Below, one piece after another: positions 1 to 11,175 of a DNA stretch of 64,000 nt; within the stretch, counting starts at the first letter, position 1; each line of letters starts with the position of its first letter. The stretch is from Plectrocnemia conspersa (Eukaryota > Arthropoda > Insecta > Trichoptera > Polycentropodidae), in NCBI GenBank assembly GCA_009617715.1, contig VTFK01000034.1:558001-622000 (forward strand), in the 5' to 3' direction. The notes under the pieces are model-generated. The model was not told the DNA's origin. It saw only the letters and a program-made list of their open reading frames with translations, and did not search any database. Made by a program: the position numbers and the translations under genes.

Positions 1-1175
1 TCGATTGCCAGTTCGCCCTTATCGCCGCTCCAGAACTACCTTTACGTCTTGACCCTACGGTCTACCTAGATACGGAGGAATGAGGGGAAAAAACGGGATA
101 AATATTGGAGTTTTCCGCGACGGGGGCGGAAAACCGACGAGGGGGAGAATGCTTAACGAACAAGGGAAATTCGTCGGAATAAGAATAATGAGTAATGCGT
201 GAATGTAAAATGTTGCTTAGAATTACATCGCAAGCAGGCGCTAGAGAGAGGAAAGTGTTATTTGCCACTCTGCGATAAGCCTAAGCCGAAACGTTGCCAA
301 TTAGAATGTGCGGCGGATGCTCAAGGGGTGGAAAGGGGGTATCAGAGATATCTCGGTCGATTATAGACTGTCTTGACGAGAGAGTCTCACGAGATTGATA
401 AGCTTTGTATCAAACAGATTGCCCTTTACATGATGTCGACATCCTTCTTAGAGATGCTTTTAAATCCAACATGCTAGCGACTAACTTGTAGTGCTAACAA
501 TCAGTCTATTAGGAAAAGGATTAGCTGCTTCTTTTCTTAAAGATGCATATATCTTTGGCACATTAGAAGCTACGATTTTTATCCGGTTGAGCTCCTACCT
601 GTCGTGAGTGATAGTTGAACGGTTTGGGTAAAAAGCACGAAACTATCGATAGTCTCCAGTATTACTTATCAATTTTAAGAGATCAGAAATGACAGAAAGT
701 CGCATTCCACATACCTAAAAATCACTTTCAATAAGAGAACGAAAAGATGTTTCTAAAATCAAAAATGATTTCAGAACTGGTGTAACTTTTGCAGCAGTTA
801 GACGCCGAAAGAGCTATTTTAAAACAGTTTATTGTACAAAGTATATAATTTACCAAAATGTGTACAGAAAAATCCAGGTCTTAGTATCGAGCGTTGGTTT
901 CGAATTAGATATGATCCTTCGAGAAAGCTTGCTTAATGTGAGATAAGGCAAATTGAGAGACAATCGCGTTAGTGTTTAGCTCCATTTCCAAATCCACACC
1001 TATATGAAAGCTCAAGTTTCAAGGTGATTGTTCTATAATTAAAACAATTAACGGATAGATTAAACAATGATTATTTAACGCGAGTCCATTAGTGTTTCTT
1101 CCTGGCATTTGAGGGGTGTTTATAAATGTGATCTAACATCAGTTTATGCACTTAAAAAAATATTAATCGATCATT
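1..1175. other. Upstream noncoding DNA, GC-richer first 300 bp
   Basis: No supportable gene. The first 300 bases are clearly richer in G+C than what follows, with G-rich runs and a GAGAGAG tract near 243, so they may be the edge of a regulatory element that continues left of the window. From about 400 onward the DNA is AT-rich and unremarkable apart from the short repeat at 817-905. Confidence 0.4.
817..905 (+). repeat. Dispersed direct repeat, copy A
   Basis: A segment of about 85 bp beginning GTTTATTGTACAAAGTA and ending near GGTTTCGAAT recurs in the same orientation at 3572-3655. The copies share the opening block, a second GTACA and the ending TCAGTATCG/TTAGTATCG-GCG-CGAAT, with scattered differences. 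They flank the dead transposase at 1.2-2.2 kb about 2.75 kb apart. They may be a dispersed repeat or related regulatory blocks; no function is visible. Confidence 0.55.
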
Positions 1176-2165
1176 TCATGTATTTAATTTTTTATGAAAA
1201 ATAGTATCAATTAAATAGCTACATCTGGATCTTTTGCAGCAGCCGATCCTTTCAATGTAATTTTCGATGATTGTTACGTACATTTCGGGTGGTTTTGGCG
1301 AATGTTGGTTTTTAAGTGCTCCATTGTTTCGGGTTTGCTGGCGTAGACACGATGCTAAAAATCCAACGCATGATCTTGGCAGCCAAAAACGTGAAATAAT
1401 GCGACCTGGGAACTTTTCGCAAAACATCCAACTTTGCACCAGATATGTGGCAAGTTTCTCTATCTTGTAAGAACCACATGTCTTCCATATCAATATTTTC
1501 GATTTCGTGCTAAAAATAATCAAAAACAGCAATTTTGATTATAAACAATCTCAGAGAGGTGGAAATGTGTCTCATCAGAGAATAAATTTTACTATTCCGT
1601 TAAAACTGTAAAAACAGTAAGGAGAACCTTTATGTGCTTTTTATGGTATTAACTCTTTAGGGCGCTTCTACGTCGACGATTGGACACTGTTTCGGTGTTA
1701 TTGGTAAATAATATAAATAAAACTAATTTTGTGACACGCCGTTGGACTGTACAAAACAGTAAAGATTAAAGATACCTTGACATTCAATCAAACTTGACGT
1801 AATTTTTTTTCGGGGGGCTTCGATTGAGACGGTTAGATTTTTGTTTCAATGTCATAACCATACACCTATGATTTGTCATATGTTTTAATGCATTAGAACA
1901 ATTCAGGATCTCAATGTTTTTTTACAATGCTGTTTTTGATGAACATTTAAGCTTTAAAAAAATGACTGCTACTCCTTTTATGATCAAAATAGAAGACAAA
2001 ATTACTTTGCTTGAACCGAACTTCCCCAGCAATCTCAATAATAGTGACTCAGCAGTTAATACGCGCAATGTCCTTAAAGTTTTTCACATTTTCATCAGTA
2101 CTATCTGTAATAGGTCGTTCACCTTTCTTGTGTTCTTCGATTTCTTCGAAACGCTTATACTATAA
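1176..2165 (-). pseudogene. Dead Tc1/mariner-superfamily transposase
   Basis: Reading the minus strand from 2165 down, a stretch resembles the N-terminal helix-turn-helix region of mariner-like transposases: an ERPITDSTDENV-like block, then, after an in-frame stop, VTIIEIAGEV, matching the usual GRP-TDENV...(L/V)TIREIAEEV pattern. Further down (about 1532-1176) is the family C-terminus: GRIISRF, LPRSC, then PEMYVTIIENYIERI followed by a cysteine-rich tail ending TIFHK, as in elements with WPPRSCDLTPLDYFLWG and PEIIFK-type ends. The central catalytic part is not readable, and frame changes and stops separate the pieces. It is an old, inactive insertion in the DNA upstream of abd-A. The superfamily is fairly certain; the subfamily is not. 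Confidence 0.7.
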
Positions 2166-2936
2166 AGCCTTCTCTAATATATTAACTAATCCCTGCACTT
2201 TATTTCATTTTTAACGTTAAAATTAAGGCATTTTTTTGTACCATAATTAAAGAAAATAAAATTATTACCGAGCTTGACAAAATGCGTTGTTAATACTTGG
2301 CTGACAAGCACAAACTACGCGTCTAATAGGGCTGACAAGTAATAAGCGCATTACAGACAGTTGTATTAACGTGGAAAAAAAAGATAAACTTAACCGAAAA
2401 CATTATGTTTTATGATACCTAATTATCACTTAGTTTACAACCTTTTATAATTTTCCTATAGGGACTTATTTCAAGTATTGAATAAATTTGGAAAATATAA
2501 TTAACAAATATTAAAGAAATGTGTCAAACAAAGTTATTTAACTTTTTTCTGCATTGACATAATTTTAGGATTCGAACTTATTTTGCTTCAAAGCGATTAT
2601 TTCGAGGCTTTTAGCAGTTCCACTTATCTTTTCGTGAGTATTTTTATTTTTTATTTATACAATATCAAAATATTAATTTAAAAAATCAATGAACATGTCT
2701 TAAAATCTGGCAAACGCTACATTTACTGTACGTATGTCGGGAACAATTTATTGCATCCAAGTTGAAGCTGACATATGTCGCAATTCGTTCGGTTCTTAAT
2801 TGAAATGTGATTTATGGCAGACCACAGTTGGGGAAAGCGCGAAAAGTACCAAACGGTTTAATTGGATTTGCCAATGTATTATTTATTATCGAAGTATTTA
2901 TTAATTTATCTCGTTCGTATACTACCGATATATTTT
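2166..2936. other. AT-rich noncoding DNA
   Basis: Nothing recognisable beyond AT-rich sequence. No gene, inverted repeat or clear element end was seen. Confidence 0.4.
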
Positions 2937-3075
2937 ACCGACAATGTTCTTCGTTTGCGCAAAAACGGGGTGGGCACGAGCTGAGTTCGCATCAAAATAA
3001 GATAAATGGCGCACAAGGGGTTTGAAAATGGCGCACCCTTCTCGGCGCTTTGTTTTTAACGCATAATGGCAAAAT
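2937..3075. promoter_or_regulatory. Candidate cis-regulatory block with twin AAATGGCGCAC
   Basis: A GC-richer block in AT-rich surroundings. The 11-mer AAATGGCGCAC occurs twice exactly, at 3004-3014 and 3026-3036, a 22-bp step close to two helical turns. A third ATGGC lies near 3065 (CGCATAATGGC). ATGGC/GCCAT is the core bound by the Polycomb recruiter Pho/YY1, so a Polycomb response element or enhancer upstream of abd-A is plausible. This is inference from motif content only. Confidence 0.4.
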
Positions 3076-4513
3076 TCGGGCTTTGATAAAATATTCGCAA
3101 AGTTTTTATATTTTAGAAAAGTACACTATTTTCTCGGTACACTGCTCTTATTTGTTTTAAAAATTTTAAATATTTAAGAATGATCTTTAAAAAATGTGAG
3201 AATTAGCATGCACTATTAATGCCATTAAAATAGTCAAATACTAGATTAACAAACTGGTTTTGTGATAGGCAGATTTAAATATACTGCTAATAAGAAATCA
3301 ATAATTTTAGCTTCCTGTAGCTTTGGCTTTTATATATTATAAAATGGCGTTTGACCATTGTTCATGTTCGACCGTTTCGACTATTGCTTTGATTCAGGTG
3401 GATAGTGGTAAACCAATGTTACATCGGTAGTAACAAATATTTCTATTGAAAAGCAAATATGTGTTTAAAAATAAAGGATAAGTTTATTTCATACAATTCC
3501 TCAAATGTCACAAATTTACAAACTTACGTTTTCGGAATTGGTGGCAGATTGGTGTGATAATTAGACGATGGAATAGTTTATTGTACAAAGTACATAATTT
3601 ATATTTATTATTGTACAAAAAATGCCGGTGTCAGTATCGGGCGGCGGTGTCGAATGAAAAAGAGTCGTAGAGTCTTGCAGTTTCTCGTCTGTTAGTTAAT
3701 TGGCGAATCTTGAGAGTCTATCGAGTGCTCGTCAGTCCAAGAGTTTGTGTGGTGATTTGACTAAACGTCACATCTTTATCACATGTGTAGGTTATAAATT
3801 GCTTATGTGCAGTACTAGCGATTAATTGCTGGCGGTGAATTGGGGGTGATAAATTTTCCGGATCCTAGATTTTGGAGCGGCACTAGTCACTCGGGTATAT
3901 TGAGAGAAAAAACGACTGCCTGTTTGTTTCAATTTAAATTTTTTTGAAATTTTTTTGAAACAACAGAAATTATTATGGGTTTCATTCAACTCATACAGAA
4001 CCCATTTGCTAAGCTTTTTTCATTTTTTTAGTTGTTTAAGTAGTAATTAAACTCTTAAATTGTGTGTGGTTATGATTCATCTAACGCCTTAATTTGGTTG
4101 TAGTCAACTGAAGGTTGGTTTCTTAACAGTATTCAAATCAAAAGCTTCATTTAGTTTACGAGCGGTTTCTTCTGCTTCCTAGTAGGAATAAAATTATAAT
4201 AAACTCAATAAAAATATGTTTATGCAATATAAGCTCACTTTACTCAGCTTCAAATACACTGGAGAATAAATAACTCGTTCTGCAAAATTTAATTCATAAA
4301 AAAAAGTAAATTACGTGCAATTTTTATATTGTGTTTAATTTTTATCTTTCGTGCCTTCATTTACGTTAAATTTACGTTCTTATAAATGGCACTCTATGCG
4401 TGTTAATTACCTTTAAAATATGTACGCGTTTGGATTGCGCGCACTAACGGCACGTAAACTCGAATAAATTCACGTGAATCGCAATCGAAAGATTTTTATC
4501 GTATACGCTAATT
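3076..4513. other. AT-rich noncoding DNA
   Basis: No gene seen. Contains the second copy of the short direct repeat at 3572-3655. Sequence near 4420-4500 becomes GC-richer, leading into the hairpin at 4514. Confidence 0.35.
3572..3655 (+). repeat. Dispersed direct repeat, copy B
   Basis: Partner of the repeat at 817-905, same orientation: GTTTATTGTACAAAGTA at the left and a GTATCGGGCGGCGGTGTCGA end matching GTATCGAGCGTTGGTTTCGA. It differs by small indels. Confidence 0.55.
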
Positions 4514-4592
4514 TTGTATTTTTTCCACGTGGGGGGCTCTAGATTAACATTTTGGAGTTAATTAATCTAGAACGCCCGTGGCGAAAATACAA
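4514..4592. other. 75-nt imperfect hairpin upstream of abd-A
   Basis: Two arms fold back: GTATTTT at 4516 pairs with AAAATAC ending 4590; CCAC with GTGG; GGG with CCC; and TCTAGATTAA (4538-4547) with TTAATCTAGA (4562-4571 region). The arms have small bulges and a loop of about 14 nt. The size and bulged stem resemble a microRNA precursor, and this is the side of abd-A on which mir-iab-4 lies in other insects, but neither arm resembles the mir-iab-4 products. It could equally be a protein-binding palindrome or a small foldback element. Confidence 0.5.
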
Positions 4593-7137
4593 GGCCAGAC
4601 TGCTGCAAGATCGTAATTTTCGCAATTCACATACATATATCATATGGGAACGCGTTGACGCCATTGTGTTTTCGGTTTTTGATTAATTAAACAAATATTT
4701 ATATTAATTATAAATATGTTTGTGTATCAACTTTCGAGAAGAGCGGCGTTCTTTCTGTGAGACTAGGAAAAATAGGCCGTGGAAATCACAAACGCATCGT
4801 GCGAATTTTCAGTCAAAAGTATTATAATCGTTAGATGGAAGTTTCGTATAACATTGCGAACATCCAAAATGTTGTTTCTTTCCAATTTCGTATTTTACAC
4901 TAAAGCAGGCATGTCAAACTATTCAAAATTCGTGTGCCACGCGAGAGAATTTGAGACGTATTCGTGTAGGACAAAAAAAGATTAGAGGTTTGTTTCACCT
5001 TTCAATTGGCGATAATTCTCATATTTTGATATTATTATTTATTTTAATAATTTATTTAGCTAATATAGCTAATTTTACACTAAACAATTTGCGCAATTCC
5101 CGTGGCCGTACTCATTTTCATATACCTAACTATCCTTAAATTGTCTTTATTTCCAGTATTAAATCTATGTTCATCTTTATTTCTTATTAAATACCAATTA
5201 AAATACTCTTGTAGTATATTATTTAACTATTAATTTATTTAGCTTTATAGCTAATTTTTACATCAATTTTTTTTAACTAAACATGTATATATAATATGTA
5301 GCATAAACAGAAAATAAAATATATATATGTAATTAATCCTATTAATTTACAGATTAGACAATATTATTCATTGGTTTGTGCGAAACAATTCTTTTTGTAC
5401 ACTCAATGCCCTCGAGTGTCACGTTTTACACATTCTATAGAAAATCTGAAAGTTTAAATAATAATATAGAACGTCCTCCAAGATTTTTTTTTCCACAATA
5501 GGGAATTTCACGCGCGATTCCCTAAATTATTATCGCGTCGTTTTCAACCCCGCAACTCGACTCTTTCGTCTGAGTACCTATATCCAGAAAAACTGCTCAG
5601 ACGAATGTTTTCCACTACATATTTTATGTATACATACGTATAAGATCGTAATAGTAATTTAGTATATTTTTGAACTTCTTAATAATACTGTTTTATTTTT
5701 TTAGGTTAAAATCTTTACAACGCTATGAGGTGAGTTGCATGCGTTTGTATTCAAACTTGGACGATTGTTCGAGTCTACTTTGCATGATGCATGTCTCTAT
5801 TAATTTTATGTCCAATTTATACTGCGTGTAGAACTAAATAAAATTCTTCTTCGATTGTAAAGTGTTATACGCAGCCACAAAAATAGAAAACAATAAAAAG
5901 GGAAGGGTCTTCCGCGTTTTCTTTCCAGTTTTATACAACCAGTGTTTGTCGCTAATGGTTATTGCATGTCTAGCTTTAGTGCACTTAAGAATATTTAGTT
6001 CCGTAACACGACGGGTCATCAATGTGTACAAATTGCTAAAGATATACATATGTATATATAGTAGGACCTGGACACAAGTTACACGGATTCTTGTGAAATT
6101 TAATAGCTCTCAATTTATTAAAGACATCCAGAAAAGGTCAAATGTCAAAATTATTCTCATGCGTTATATAATGAGTATATTTAATCACAAATTCATAATT
6201 GTATTGTACAAACAATTGTAGATATTAACTAATATGTATATTAATAAGTACACTTAGTTATTATTTAATACCTATTAATTAACCATATTCTACTTTTCAG
6301 ATTCAATAATTATTTATGTCGTTAAGGTTATATATACATATATTAATATATAGAGTCAGAGTTGTGTAGAATTCTATCAAATCTGCTCTGTAGTCTAAAT
6401 TAATGTGACTAGATTTCTAAATGCAAAATTTTTCATTTACTTGTGCCGTAAAAATTCGTGCTATTGGAATCATAGTGATATTTTTTTATCTTTGGATGTA
6501 AAGTTGGAGTTAGTACAATTCTACCATATTAAAGTTAATAGTTTTTAAAATTTCAATCCCGAACCCATTGTTCTAAAAAGACTATTGTTAAATAAAAATT
6601 TCAAGTAATTTTAATTAAATAAATGATTATGTCTTAATTTCACTAATACGTAATATCAATCAAGATCATTGTTCATTGATTGCCAAAATCAATAAGCTAT
6701 ATTTGAAATATAAAATATCTGGCAAGATTTTACCTTCAAATACTGTCATGAGTAATTTGGCCGTGTAGTAAGATATTTACAGTTTTTAATTCAAAAAATT
6801 TAAGAAAATTAAATAATTTATTAAATCGTGCAGCGGGAAATTTTATGTTTTTCATTTAATAAAGTGGTTTGAAATTATAAATACTTAGTGAAAAATAAAT
6901 GTAAAAGGAAATTTTGCGCAATATAAAAATAATTAAAAAAAATATTATCTCTATTAAACTTTAGTATGATAAAAAAACATCCTGTGTGAAAAACATGAAA
7001 TCCAGATATATTCCAAAGTAACCAAACTAAATAAATCTAAAGTAAGCCAGGCCATCCATATTCTAAAGTTTCGAGCTATTTGTGTAAATGTATCTCAAGA
7101 TTTCTTTTACGCAAAATAGCAATTTTAAAGAAAAATC
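4593..7137. other. AT-rich noncoding DNA
   Basis: No gene supported. Around 5085-5150 a stretch with GTACTCATTTTCATATAC resembles 40210-40250 inside the hAT element, so it is probably another hAT-derived scrap; a CAGGCATGTCAAACT near 4909 looks like a worn hAT end. The rest is plain AT-rich sequence. Confidence 0.35.
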
Positions 7138-7570
7138 AGGGTTGTAAAATCTGAGTCTGATTCTGACTCATTTTTTATTATTTTCTGTTTTAATTAATTA
7201 TAATGTATATGCCATGTATACCTATAACACCTGAGACGAAATGAAACATCAATATCGAATGAATATATGAAATACAAATTTTGATGGCAATACTGCGCTA
7301 TGCATAAATCACTTAATGATTCAAAATTTACCTCAAAAGCGTTATCTCCAACCTAAGTTTCAGTAGAGAGTTTATATTCCGCTCTTAAATCATTAAATCT
7401 GATTTGAGAGCCTACATTAATGCTCTGCAACATTTTCTCACTCACGGAACACTAAAGCTTTTCACATAATTCCGCAGCACACCTCAAGCAAAATATGTGT
7501 AAATAAAAATAGGAGTTATATTCAAAATTGTAGCATTAGCTAAAATATTTTGAGACGCTGCACTATATGC
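7138..7570. repeat. Scraps of DNA-transposon ends
   Basis: At 7138 the sequence CAGGGTTGTAAAATC followed by GAGTCTGATTCTGACTC resembles the ends of the small element at 32947-33268. At about 7420-7500, a region with CAACATTTTCTCACTCACGG followed by CCGCAGCACACCTC resembles the sub-terminal part of hAT elements with CAGTGGTTCTCAACC ends; TTTTGAGACGCTGCAC near 7550 may be its other end. All are degenerate. Confidence 0.35.
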
Positions 7571-9017
7571 CGTTCTAAAGATAGAAAACAATGATATCTA
7601 ACCTCATTTGTAGTAGATGAGAAAAGGATAAAAATAAATATTCTTTTAGATTCCTAAAATTATTTATTTTTATAAAAAAAAAAATGTACTCTTACAATTT
7701 TTTTTCACAAAAAAAATATTGATTGAAGTATGCAAAAGTTGAGTAGCAATCGAATGTATAGTGTAAAAGTCACTTTCGCTCAGTTTTGATTGCTAAGTGA
7801 TTTATTACTGTAAATTATAGACAAATTACTAAAGAACATTTTTGCAATATTTTCTTCCACAATAATAAGATCTTCATTTGTAATGCTTATGTGAAATTAT
7901 AAGTTTAAACAATTATTTAAATTAATTAAATTCTACAAGAGAAAAATAATTATATTTTTATGCGGTTTTTAATTAATATAATATTTCATTATATTATTAT
8001 TATTTCTTGTATAATCTATTTTTGATTTGTATAGTTTTAAAAAAATTGTTTCATCTACGCAAAAGTTGAGTGGCAATTGAATTGATAATTATAAAGTTAA
8101 TTTAGCTTAGCGAATTTCAAATCAGCTATATATTTAAATATACAGACTTACATTTTTGCCACAAAAAAAATTGCTTCAAACTTAATTCAGTTACACCAGT
8201 AGTTTCCCCCAAAAAAATGTATAATATTTTTAATTACATATTTTTTCATCAATTTTAAGTCGACTATTAAAGTAGGATTGTGCATAATATTTGTTATATG
8301 AAATTACTTTTGTAACAAAGATAGTCTGACCGCTAGAATCGGGTAGATTTCGTCTTATAATTTTATATACTAATTGAGTTACATCTGGAGATTGCAATTA
8401 TAGGACATCATAAATGATTTAAAGATCGAATATTAAAACTATTTTTTTGAATAAAATAATCATAAACAGCTTATTTATTTTAATTTATTAAAATATTTAT
8501 TTTAAGAAATCGCAACGCATTGAACGTTTTGTATTTTAAATAGGTTCTTATCATTGTTTTGATTGTTCCTGGAGTGTTTAAAACCGAAAATATGTCTAAC
8601 ATCAGAAATACTGGACGTATTTTTTTTAATTATCCAAATATCTAAAATATTTTTTTAGATTATCTGATCATTGAATTTATTTTAATTATTGTATATAAAT
8701 ATTTATCTCTCATATTATTTTTAAATTAAGTTTTTTATAATATGAATTTTACAGATTTTTTATTTTGTTTAAATATTTCGTACTCTTACATTTATTGGTA
8801 TTATTTTCTTTGCGTATAATATAGTATATATTAAATCAAATTCAGTGATTCTCAACATTTTAAAATAAAAATATTATTTAATGTTTTTGTTTAATATTAT
8901 TGTTAGTCAGTACTGAGAAATCGACTGACGTACTGGTACGGCCATATCGCTTGATAGTTTAAAATATATTTCCAAATGAATTAGTACATGCTCAATTGAA
9001 GCAACTTCTGGTATATG
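7571..9017. other. AT-rich noncoding DNA
   Basis: No gene seen. CAGTGATTCTCAACATTTT at 8843 looks like one isolated hAT-type terminus; no matching partner was found. Confidence 0.35.
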
Positions 9018-9325
9018 CTAGTTGGCTCGGCGCCACGCTCAAAAACCACAGTTGTTACTCCCACTGTATTTGCGCATGCGCCCGTTAGCCAATTAGCATT
9101 CGCGTGGTTATGAACTTATGATATTGAATGAAAATCAATATATAAATATTTTATAGTTATCAAAGTTAACAGTTGCGAAACGTCCATTTGCTGTTTAAAC
9201 CCAAACCTCTGAACGAATATAATGGATTTTTTTTGTTAGGTTTGGGTTTGAACAGCGCGGAAAACGCAGTGACGAGTAACAACTGGTGGTTTTTAAACGT
9301 GGCCTTGCTAACTAACAAGTATCCA
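9018..9325. repeat. Foldback (MITE-like) element
   Basis: Outer arms: GCCACGCTCAAAAACCAC near 9040 is the inverted match of GTGGTTTTTAAACGTGGC near 9285, continuing through GTTGTTACTC/GAGTAACAAC. Inner arms: GCTGTTTAAACCCAAACCT near 9190 matches AGGTTTGGGTTTGAACAGCG near 9238. The inner motif (GGTTTGGGTTTGAACAGC, AAATGGACGTTTCGCAACTG) recurs at about 30150 and 52695 inside the 1.1-kb repeats, so they belong to related families. Confidence 0.6.
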
Positions 9326-9369
9326 ATTTTCTTTCGAAAATGAATTTTTGAATATTTTACAATAGTAAA

Positions 9370-10080
9370 TATTTAGTATCAAGTCTAGTATTTAAAACCG
9401 GTTATTAAAATTTATATAAACGGAAAAAATACGTTTTTAAAAAAAAACTCACAATCCTATTTAGGTTAAATTAGTGTATAAATGTGAATTCAGATTTTTA
9501 TAAATTAATTTCTTATAGTGGATCAAGTTGTTAATAACATTTATATTTAGACCATCACGATGGTTTTGCCTTAATTAAAATAAAAATTAGCCTTTTTTTA
9601 CAGATTAGGTATTTTTTTATTACTATTCTGTAAAACTAGCCCTTTTTCATTAATGAATATTGATTTCCGACATGTGCAATTGATATAAAAATTCTGGTAT
9701 CAAAAACCGCTTATTCAAATTTAAAACTGTATTTTTAAATATTATAATTTTTTCTAAAATTTTTTTTTTAAATAAAATTGACAAACCTTAAATTAATACA
9801 TGTAAATTAAAAATCAGTTGAATTTTAACAGTTAATAATTTGTTAATAAAAATTCTAATATCTAAAACCGGATGTTCAAATTTCAAATTATATAATTTTT
9901 TTTTAAATAAATATTAATCGTTCTTTACAGATAAAGTATTTTTTAATTACTATCCTGTAAAACTGTCCCCTTTTCATTAATAAATATTGAATTCGGATAT
10001 GTTCAATTGATATAAAAGTTCTAATATCCAAAACCAGTTATTCAAATTTAAAACCGGTTTTTCAAATTTAATAATTTTTT
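9370..10080. repeat. Degenerate tandem repeat, about 165-bp unit
   Basis: A landmark of the form TCTAATATC-AAAACCGG-TTCAAATTT recurs near 9692, 9852 and 10019 (steps about 160-167 bp), with a weaker copy near 9390. CTGTAAAACT-CCCTTTTCATTAAT-AATATTGA recurs at about 9628 and 9954, two units apart. The copies are well diverged. Confidence 0.5.
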
Positions 10081-10965
10081 AAAAAACGAATATTTAAGTA
10101 AAATTATTGTATATGTGTGTAATAAAAATCAGTTTAATTTTAACAGTGAATAAGTTATTTATAACCTTTCTCTATAGTTTAAGCAATTTTTTTTAATACA
10201 ATCAGGTTTTTTTATTGAATATTTTGAAGCGAAAGTTCTGCTAGTTTATAAAATTATTTCTATCAACTAATTTTTGAAAACCTTTAAAAGCAGAGTACGT
10301 TAACGTAACCGGTTAAAACAGTAATTTGTATTATATTGTAAATATATCGTTATCCTGATCCATCAATATTTATTGAAAATAATTGTACTGCTCAATAAAA
10401 TTGGGTAATAAGAAACTTCACAAATATGCTTATTACTCTGGATTCTGCTTATATGTATTTATTTTATGTTACTAAAAATGCGAGTACTAAATCAAGAATT
10501 TGTCGGGACAAATATATTATTTGCAGCAGTTCGCATAGCTCAGAATTATTATCGACCAATAATACACGTTGTATGAAAACATGACAATAACATAAAAAGC
10601 TACTACGCTGGCCTGATAAAAACACAAAGTGCTTCGTAAACTATAAACCCGGTGCAATAAACCCGTCGGTCACGTGGTCTTCTTCGGTCTGCGTCCTGAA
10701 GCTGCGGCAGGTTGACGTCTTCCCCACCTGTAGGAGCATACTCCGACATGTTTATCTATGCACGATAGCGCCTTTTATATGTATGCCTTCGTAAAACGTG
10801 CGAATTGTTAATTTATAATATTGCTAATACAACAAAATGGTTTAATTATATGTTGATCATTTTACGTATATTTTGAATCGCCGATACCGAGTGGCTCTAT
10901 AAGTATTTTTTTAAATTTTCATTTGTTTGATGTGATTAAATAAATGCATTAGTTTGTTCATATTG
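10081..10965. other. Promoter-proximal region of abd-A
   Basis: AT-rich to about 10600, then a more complex stretch (10610-10790) with a CACGTGGTC E-box and GACGTC. The transcription start cannot be placed: no convincing TATA or initiator/DPE arrangement was recognised. This is the expected place for the abd-A core promoter and 5' UTR. Confidence 0.35.
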
Positions 10966-11175
10966 ATGGTACGCAAACGAACGTCAGCGCGGGTTCGCCT
11001 CGGGCCGCGAATGCGCGCACGGTTGTCGGGCGGTAGGAGAGGGGCACGCTGCTTGCGTGCGATTGGACGACGCGGTCGGGGGGCGTGTCGGGCCCCTCTC
11101 CCGGCTCCGACGACGGCTCGCTCCGGGCGTCGGTGTGGTGTTTGCGGCGGCATGGGCCGCTCGTCCCCGCGATGA
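10966..11175 (+). other. Upstream ORF ending on the abd-A start codon
   Basis: An ATG at 10966 opens a 69-codon reading frame with stop TGA at 11173-11175. The stop shares bases with the abd-A ATG (11172-11174) in the arrangement ATGA. An internal ATG at 11152 gives a 7-codon version with the same stop. If this DNA lies in the abd-A 5' UTR, the overlap would suit translational control by termination and reinitiation. The predicted peptide is arginine-rich and of low complexity, which is also what GC-rich leader sequence would give by chance, so coding function is not claimed. Confidence 0.45.

Noticed and set aside
5862..6221. 119-codon frame on the + strand
   Set aside because: AT-rich, overlapped by an opposite-strand frame, no recognisable features.
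8843..8862. A complete hAT element starting at CAGTGATTCTCAACATTTT
   Set aside because: No matching inverted end or target duplication was found, so only an isolated terminus can be noted.
11085..11171. Extension of abd-A upstream in the same frame
   Set aside because: The frame is open back to 11085 but has no ATG (it begins with GTG); the conserved insect Abd-A N-terminus starts at the ATG at 11172.
1..11171. mir-iab-4 / iab-8 microRNA
   Set aside because: I looked for the known mature sequence on both strands in the upstream DNA and saw no convincing match. The 4514 hairpin has different arms.
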